Positions 57,187 to 64,000 of a stretch of 64,000 nucleotides of DNA are shown here, piece by piece; position 1 is the stretch's first letter, and each line of letters begins with the position of its first letter. The notes beneath the pieces are model-generated. The model was not told where the DNA came from. It searched no databases and saw nothing but the letters and a program-made list of their open reading frames with translations. The position numbers were made by a program, and so were the translations under genes. The stretch is from Sycobia sp. Sy_11 (lineage: Eukaryota > Arthropoda > Insecta > Hymenoptera > Epichrysomallidae): the NCBI GenBank assembly GCA_018907035.1, contig JACCIC010000178.1, positions 248,001-312,000 on the forward strand, written 5' to 3'.

Positions 57187-57950
57187 TCACAGTTTCAAGT
57201 TTATTGGTAACAAACCCTATTTTAAAGCTTTTTATTCAAACTAAAAAAACAATTTTTAGTTAATTCATTTTTAGTTAATTTCATTTTTCAAGTTAATATA
57301 ACGTATAAAAATAAAAACATAATTTGTCACAAATGATGTTTAGTACGATTTGGCATACAAAACCATTTTATAAGAGATGACAGAGAAAGAGAGAGGGGGG
57401 GATTTTCAAAATAAATTAAATTTACAAAAATCAAAAGATATCCATAAGGTGTTAGAGTAGTGTCAGATTAACCTGAAGAACAAAAATAGTAACACTGGCT
57501 AACACGTCACACCTTCTTCAGGATACGAATCCGAAAGTTGGATATGATCATTTAACTGAGCTGACCTGGTATTAATACTTTAAGCGTACCAATTTGCGTT
57601 GATGTTCGTGATTCCAGACGCCACCTGGTAGTCGCTGGTGAAACTGACTACTAAAACTGTTAACTTAATTTATTGATGAAAGTAAAATGATTTTCAATAA
57701 AAAAAACATAGCCTTTGTCCTTCCTAAGATAATATAGAATCTATATGTCAAATTTCAGAACAATCGGTTCAGTAGCTTTTTTGGTTATCGTGTACAAATA
57801 AAAACACGCCTTGTATTTATAAATTAATATGATATGATATATGATATGATATATGATATGATATATGATAGGATATATGATATGATATATGATACGATAT
57901 ATGATATGATATATGATACGATATGATATGATATATGATATGATATGATA
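57187..57950 (-). repeat. Dispersed repeat X, right copy (no minisatellite) with ATATGAT repeats
   Basis: Inverted relative to 45575-46467. On the minus strand it runs from an ATATCAT-type microsatellite (57831-57950 on plus) through AATCGGTTCAGTAGC-type sequence to CTTGAAAC beside a TA tract. The 60-bp units present in the left copy are absent here; TTTTGATTTTTG joins directly to TAAATTT. Confidence 0.85.
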
Positions 57951-58099
57951 ATGATGAACATGCTCCACACTATATTCTTTCTTATACTTGATAGGTATAT
58001 GCCCTAGTAGCATAAGTTTTCTGATGCCTAAATTAACATTTGTATGTCTTCAGAGGTTAATTATTTCTTATCGATAGAGTTAATTTTTTTTATTTTTTT
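57951..58099. other. AT-rich spacer
   Basis: No feature supported. Confidence 0.45.
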
Positions 58100-59015
58100 T
58101 ATTCAACACTTTTATGTAGTGTAAAAAGCGCGTACAACCCGCAGCTCAAATACTCGATATTCTTGAATAAGTGGAAGATGAGGCAAGTAATCACGATTTG
58201 AAACGGCTGTGATAAAGAATCCGTAGACTCTGCGTCTTAGAGGGTTATATGTCTCGTATAATTACCTGAAAAAACTAGAAGCTTTTATACCGAAAGGATT
58301 CTATGGCATGTCGAGTTGAAAGTGTCGCCGAGAAAGGAGGAATTCAAATAAGGATGCTTCAATGAGGACGCCATAGTCGAGTTGCGTACGATAGTAAAAA
58401 TCTTATCCAAGAAATACGTTGAAATAATTTTTCTGAACATTAATGGCGCATAATGTTTAATAGTTCGAAGTCATATATCAGCATTATATTGTATGACATG
58501 CGCTGGAGTTATTTATAAGTTTATAATGGATTATTTGAGAGACCCATGAGTTGTCATAAGAGAAGCATATGAGGAAGTACCGCTGGTAATTAGCAAGGAT
58601 CTATTCTTAGTCTGATCGTAGGGAGTATAGTGTTTAACTATCTGTTGTGTGTACTCATTATGCTGATTGCGAAGTCTAGTATTCGTAATGGAAGGAGACT
58701 TGTGGAAAGAAGTTGAATAAAAAGGTTAAAATTACATTGATGAAGTGTAATCATTGTTTCGCCTCCAAAAAATGAACACAATGAACGACCACTTTCAAAT
58801 TTGTGATCTTGATAATAAATGAAACCTACAATGCAAACTTACACCTGTCATTAAATTAATAAATAAATGGACGAAGCTTGTAACATAGTCAGATATCTAA
58901 GCGTAAACTTTAAAATGCATTTAAATATCGAAGACAATGAATACAACTGCGTCTCAGATAAGAAATTTAGTTAACACGATAGAACAGCCAGCTAGACTGG
59001 AGTGACGACTTATAT
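58100..59015 (+). pseudogene. Fossil R1-like reverse transcriptase, upstream half
   Basis: No open frame remains, but segments in order match non-LTR RT: a YLRDP...VVIREAYEEV stretch, QGSIL (the usual QGSVLGP block) near 58598, and RYLSVNFKMHLNIED near 58895 (usual RYLGV..D..L.F..H). Many stops and frameshifts show great age. Separated from its continuation at 60645 by the Kolobok insertion. Confidence 0.55.
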
Positions 59016-59019
59016 TTAA
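59016..59019. repeat. Target duplication TTAA (left)
   Basis: TTAA precedes the terminus GGCAGTATTC; the partner is at 60641-60644. Confidence 0.75.
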
Positions 59020-60640
59020 GGCAGTATTCTACTTTAGACTCTCGAAAAAAACGCTATTTTTGTGAAATTTTTCTGAGAATGCTATTGAAGATATAGATGT
59101 AGGATTTGAAATGCTTAATAATTACACTCTTGAAATGCATAAAAAAATTTTTTGATTTATTTTATACATTTTTTATACATGTAAAGTATGGTCAAAGCCA
59201 ATACTTCAAAAAGTGGGTAACGTTGTCGTGATCGTAAAATCTTGCCGACGGATTGTCTGAAACAAAAAAATTAAATAGTTGTATGTTTAGTATGACTCCA
59301 GAAATCGATCTAACTAGAATATTTTATGTACGTGCAAAATCAACAATATGGTGGCAAAAAAACGAAAGTAAAAAAGAATTGCTCTATTTTCCGTCTTTTT
59401 TTGCAATAAAAATATAGTTAGAATTACAATTTTAAGTTGATAGTAGTTAAGTCAATTGATACAAACATATAGAATATGTATTCTAAATTTCATAAGGATC
59501 GGTTCAATAGTTTTTTAGTTTTCTCGACCACGGTACTTGAAAACGCTGTTTTGAGAAAAACGCGATTAAAGTTTTTATAAGTGAAAAATCGTAGAAAAAA
59601 TTATCTTATGCTCAATCAGTGATGCCTGGGCCATACAATATGCCTTCAACTTGTTCCAGGGGAGTATCTTCATCTAATTTAGCCTGCTTTTTTGAGTTCT
59701 GCTCTCCTTAGAAGCCTCAGTTGAGCGGCGGTTCTCTCGAATGATGCGCTATTGGTCGCGCATATTGGCGAACTGCATGGTGGTTTGGCCGCTTTCCAGG
59801 CCCATAATTTCCATTCTTTTCAAAAGTGGACTGAATCCTTCAAAATGCAGGCAGCAGTGAGGTATGCAATTTTAACGATTTTTTTTACCATTATAGACAT
59901 GCTTCGGTAGCATAGCCCAAATTGTTGAGTTGAAACACTCATTGTTATTTTGAGTGCTTCTGCCCAAACATCTCTCCAGCAATTCCGTTTTTGTTAGATC
60001 TTCGTAGATCGGTTTCAGCACCTCTTGTACGTCACTAGCAAGAGCAGGACGATGTTTATAATTTTTTAAAGCGTTGTTTGCTTCGGCCTTCTTATACTTG
60101 CACCAGCTGTCTGAACAGTACGTATGCTGTGGTTCGGAGTCTGTTGAGATTTCGTGGTAATAGCCGGCCCAGATCTCATTTCGCATGCCTTCTACTGAAT
60201 TTGAATTCCTCTCAATTGCAAGACTGTAGTTTTTAGATAATTCCTTCATTAATTTGATACTTAGATCAACAGTCTTTACTTTTTTAATCACGACTTTTGG
60301 TTTCTTTACAACTTTCTTCAAAATACAGAAGCAAAATTATAAAGAGAAGGTAATATTGAGAAGCAAAGCTATATATTTTGATGAGAATATATATAGGTGT
60401 AATGATTTACAATAGGGAAACAGCTGCTGCAGCGAACAAGTCCAGGTAGATGGCTTATCCGGCGCGCGCGCCGGGTGGGTCGGAATAGCGCGCTCAGGTA
60501 AGTGCGTTCGAAAGGTGAAAAAGTATAGTTAGACTACCTGAATCTTTCTAAAATTTTGAGCTAACATTTTTGAATATATGTACTTTCGAAAAATGTAAAA
60601 AAAAAACATTTTTTTCAAAGTTGTAAAGTAGAATACTGTC
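59020..60640 (-). mobile_element. Kolobok-type DNA transposon (TTAA duplication)
   Basis: Inverted termini GGCAGTATTCTACTTTA (left) and GACAGTATTCTACTTTA (right, other strand) are bounded by TTAA on both sides. The enclosed minus-strand protein fragment belongs to a group I associate with Kolobok transposases. At 1.6 kb it is an internally deleted copy. Inside, at 60459-60474, lies the perfect palindrome CCGGCGCGCGCGCCGG. Confidence 0.75.
59650..60321 (-). pseudogene. Kolobok-like transposase fragment
   Basis: A 149-codon frame (60321-59872) starts with a lysine-rich stretch, then GMRNEIWAGYYHEISTD, PQHTYCSDSWCKYKKAEANN, YKHRPALASDVQEVLKPIYE, TELLERCLGRSTQNNNECFN and STIWAMLPKHVYNG. After a break it continues in another frame: EGFSPLLKRMEIMGLESGQ and ASKESRTQK, to about 59650. 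This is the conserved block of a transposase group widespread in arthropods, annotated in databases as Mutator-like or Kolobok; the flanking TTAA favours Kolobok. N-terminal (THAP-type) and first catalytic parts are missing. Confidence 0.7.
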
Positions 60641-60644
60641 TTAA

Positions 60645-60880
60645 AGCTTTAGATAATAATTTATAGTGGCGTCTGTACATCTACCAGTACTTATGCAGCA
60701 CTGGGATAGCATAAGTTCATGTGTAACAACAATATACAAAAATTGTACGACACACGCATTCATTCGCATCACTGTACTATACAGAACTGTCTCGGCAGAC
60801 ACCCTAGTAATCTTCGTGGAGAAACTCTCGATCATGTTAGAATGTATACAAATTAGTGTTCCAAAAAACGAGGACTAAGT
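60645..60880 (+). pseudogene. Fossil R1-like reverse transcriptase, downstream half
   Basis: Directly after the second TTAA, a frame reads FIRITVLYRTVSADTLVI, matching the 'R..AYRTVSTDA..VLAG' block that follows RT in R1-type elements (compare SGYRTVSTDAAEVLAG in the copy at 26942-29761). It continues the order left off at 59015. Heavily decayed. Confidence 0.58.
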
Positions 60881-61382
60881 TTGTACGATAAAGTCACAAA
60901 GTAATAAATATCTTGTAGGATGGGAAAATATTTGGAATTCATCGTCCAATGGACGAAGAATGCATTTTTATCTCTCTGATATCTTATCTCTTCCCATTCC
61001 ATCTACAGAGAGACAGCTAGCTGGGTACTAAGAATGAGCATTATGAACAAAATCATCCTTATAAAAGAGTTATTGTAATGAAAGGATATACTGATAGCGG
61101 TAGGAATTTTACATTGATTTGTAATAAACGTAGTGATCTGTAATGTTGAAAGATCTTTTGAATAGAACTGACCGCGCATTATATATGTATTCCACCTATA
61201 CTAAACAACTCTTTTTTGCATGCATCTTGGCTTCTTTATAGCGAGTATCTTCTCGACAACAGGGAAGTCGAGAAACCAGATGCGTTCTATTTTACTACTA
61301 TGACCGCCCCACATTGAATTTTGCAACTTTCAATGGCAATTCTTATTATCGCTTCAACTAGAGTTTGTGAGGTCTACGATAA
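60881..61382. other. Unassigned sequence
   Basis: May include further decayed RT-element tail; nothing firm. Confidence 0.4.
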
Positions 61383-61571
61383 TACCATCGCTAGAGCGAA
61401 AGGCTAGTAACTAGGTGATTCGAGTTCAAATCCCGGTCTAGACCGATTGACATATGCACCGCTGTAATAATTTACATGTGCTTTGTTTACAAACACATCG
61501 TAGACCTTCGTCGCTGATTAACACCTGTATTTGGAAGCATAAATAGAGCGACGTTAAATAACAAAAAAAAA
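61383..61571 (+). mobile_element. tRNA-derived SINE, copy B
   Basis: GCTAGAGCGAAAGGCTAGTA, then the B-box-like GAGTTCAAATCCCGG, then the same body as copy A (ACATGTGCTTTGTTTACAAA, AGACCTTCGTCGCTGATTAA) and a tail AAATAACAAAAAAAAA. Part of the A-box is missing. Confidence 0.82.
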
Positions 61572-62597
61572 TTACAATTTATATGATCACTGTTTATCCA
61601 GAGTTCTTGCTAAATAAACGTTTTCATCATCGAAATATATAAATTGTTCTCTTCTAAAATATTTCAAGTAGCTCTTCGACCTTATTTCGTAAATTATTAC
61701 GATTAGATCTTTCTCTGGTATCTCCTTAATGACTGCATGAAAATTAAACGGTCATTTATATACTCGCTTAGTTCAAACTATTTACAATCTCTTAAATCTA
61801 AATTTAATGTTAAAAATTATTAATTTAAAAAAATCTATTGTTGCATTATAAGTAAAATTTTCATACTCCATATAAACATAAATTCCATACAAAAGTTATC
61901 GTTTATCTATAAAATATTAACTACTATTAATAATAATTAGTATTTTTTATTAATTAAAAATTTCATGCAATTAACAAATTATGAAAAATTGATAACTATA
62001 ATACTTTAAGTTTATAATGTTGCCTATTTTGGACGACTATATTGAATTTCTTATAAAAAATTTTCAAATAGAATTCAGAATGGGCAGAAAGTTTTTGTGT
62101 TTTCTGGATGAACAATAGTACGAATTTTAATGTCCATTTTAGCTATAAAAATTGTGTTATTTTCGATTATGATTTTTTTAATGTTTGAGTTTTCAAATTT
62201 TTTTAAAAATCAATAATTTTTCAGATACAGGCCATACCAATCTTGAAAAAAGAAGACTATTTGTCATATAATTCTGATGAAAATTGCAGATGAATTAAGC
62301 GGTGAAGAATGAAATTTATAGCTATGAATTTGTACTAGTTGTATAAAAATATTTTTTGATAATTATATATTCAGTATTTTTACGTAATCAAATTTCATTC
62401 TAATAGTTTATTAAACTTCATCATTATCATTATTATTATTAGTGACAATAATTTTGTCTGCTTAAGATTAATAAATGCTTATTACTGGTAAAACTGTCAA
62501 GTTTGCAGCGTTGAACTAAATAGTATTTTACTAGATAATCTTCAAATATCACTTCAGACATACTTTTGAAGAAATAATGTAAATTTCAGTTGGATAT
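61572..62597. other. AT-rich intergenic sequence
   Basis: No feature supported. Confidence 0.5.
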
Positions 62598-63335
62598 ATT
62601 GTAACGAGGCCGCAACCGAGATGCGACTCGTCAGCCGCGGCGTGCGCCAAACATAAACATTGTTTAGTCGTCGCGGGAAGGAGAGTAGTTTTCGTTTTTT
62701 TAGTCGTGTCTCGAGAGAGGAGAAAGAAGCCACGTGCGTCCGAGCCCCGTAGAAAAAGAAGATTTTGATTTCGGGGCTTCGCGCACGTACTCGAAACGAC
62801 ACGGGAGAAAGGGGGTACTCGCGCAAAAGCCCGCGCCGTGCGTAACGACGCGTCCCAGGCCAGCGAGGAGCAAGTGCAGGCGAGACCGCGAAGACCGCCC
62901 GCAAGAGCCAGCGGCTGCCAGCGCCAACGACCCAAGCAGGAGGTCCTGCTACGCGTGCCGTCGTCGAGTGTCGCCGGAACAAGTGCTCGCGTTCGCGCGG
63001 CATCCGTGCAGACGGTGCAGACGGACCGCTGCCGTTCTGCGCCCGCGAGTGGTTGTGTCCGGCATCGACGCCGATATTCCTATCTCCCGATCGACTCCTA
63101 TAATCCTTGATTGTTTTCTAGCATCGCGTCGATATTGAACGCAGGATCTCCCTGCCTCCGCGGGTACGGCGAAGACCTTCCGCCGTGCGATCTGAGCTGC
63201 GGACGTGTGCTCGCTTGAGTCAGGTGAGTAAGCCCGCGTATTCACGGGTCGACTTCTTTCTTTGTAACGGGCCGGCGCGTCGCGGCGCGCCGAGACTCCA
63301 TTGCCGACGGGTGTAGATTCCTTCATTTAGCTGAA
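62598..63335 (+). other. GC-rich block with strong splice donor (LTR or first exon)
   Basis: Starts TGTAACGAGGCCGCAACCGA after AT-rich DNA, like other TGTAAC-type LTRs here, stays CpG-rich, and has CAG|GTGAGTAAG at 63221. The three gypsy LTRs also carry a GTAAGTG donor near their 3' end, so an LTR of another family is plausible. No matching 3' end or duplication was found. The alternative is a CpG-rich noncoding first exon of a host gene leading beyond the window. Open frames inside are compositional. Confidence 0.4.
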
Positions 63336-64000
63336 ACAAGTTTCATATAGTTCTCTTTTTTAATGAAATTTTACAACCCAAAATTAAATATTTTCAAAAA
63401 AATCGAAGGAGCAATTCTATAATTACGAAAATTTTCAGAATAAGAAAAAATGGAGAATGGGATATAATACAATTATCAACCATTGGTATGCTGTGAGCTA
63501 AAGTTCAGTGTTTTCATATTTCTAATCTAATTCTAAAAATCTATACTATTGAAGTACATTAAATTCGGTGTATAGAGATACGTTATGCTCAATTCCTGTT
63601 CTATATAGGAAAACAGTTGAATCACATGGACTAATGTGTGTGGCAATGAAGTAGATAATTCTAATTCTTGTTCACTAAAAGTATTTAGTCGGAATAGATG
63701 GTTGAAGAGCCCTCATAACGATATTGATAAAGGAATAGTAACCCTTATGTAGGGTTTCTTGAAATGCAACTTTTAATAAAAAATTTTAACTTCTGCATGG
63801 TCAAGAGGTTCCTATAGATTCAAAAACATCTCCAAACTTTGTTCAAACAAATCACAGCCTCTAAGATAGCTAAAGGAATCAACAATGCATTAAAATTTAT
63901 CCTTAAAATGGCTATCTACTTAAATTATTTTAAATATCTAGTTGTTCAATTCAAATTTTAAAGACATTAAATTTTTTTTCAAATTCACAAAATTATGATC
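63336..64000. other. AT-rich sequence at window end
   Basis: No feature supported. Confidence 0.45.

Noticed and set aside
1..64000. CRISPR arrays, bacterial operons, rRNA genes
   Set aside because: The sequence is eukaryotic; the tandem repeats lack a constant repeat plus unique spacer design, and no rRNA-like stretch was recognised.

Overview
The window looks like a repeat-rich piece of an insect genome, most likely a hymenopteran such as an ant. It is AT-rich with isolated CpG-rich blocks, and it is packed with insect-type elements: mariner, piggyBac, Kolobok, R1-clade, Penelope, copia, gypsy and a tRNA-derived SINE. The host assignment is inference. Only one stretch is convincingly a host gene: a first coding exon of a Kelch-like 18 (KLHL18) type BTB protein at 43154-43390 (+), ending in a splice donor. 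I recognise no later exon in the remaining 20 kb, so the gene probably has a very long, transposon-filled first intron.

Layout. 1-446: end of a mariner element. 852-8190 (-): a decayed gypsy-type LTR retrotransposon (gag, pol, an extra zinc-knuckle region after pol, polypurine tract, 3' LTR). 8190-11385: AT-rich sequence, then a GC-rich LTR- or exon-like block. 11390-21428 (+): a structurally complete 10-kb copia-type element with 197-bp LTRs and matching GTTTA target duplications, a 3.8-kb leader with four 95-bp tandem repeats, and a gag-pol region with stops and frameshifts. 21434-24919: unrecognised AT-rich and pyrimidine-rich sequence. 24920-26148: solo LTR of the gypsy family. 26561-31290 (-): almost intact R1-clade non-LTR element whose 5' end abuts a (GT)25 tract. 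33566-34846 and 38936-40211: two full-length dead mariners. 36866-38503, 40555-40700, 46532-46860 and 50178-51483: Penelope-like element (PLE) copies or fragments, three of them with a hammerhead-like motif followed by intron-like signals.

From 45 to 58 kb lies the most unusual part. A 2.84-kb near-perfect inverted repeat (47209-50049) sits there. A minisatellite with an exact 60-bp period recurs at several loci in both orientations. A roughly 0.75-kb repeat ('X') occurs as an inverted pair at the outer flanks. A piggyBac relic and a second solo LTR lie in the same block. From 58 to 61 kb a Kolobok-type DNA transposon with TTAA duplications (59020-60640) is nested in a fossil R1-like reverse transcriptase. 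A SINE copy (61383) and a GC-rich block with a strong splice donor (62598-63335) close the window.

The genes do not form a pathway. They are layers of selfish elements inserted into one another and into TA microsatellites. Nearly all carry disabling lesions. The non-LTR element and the copia element are the least decayed.
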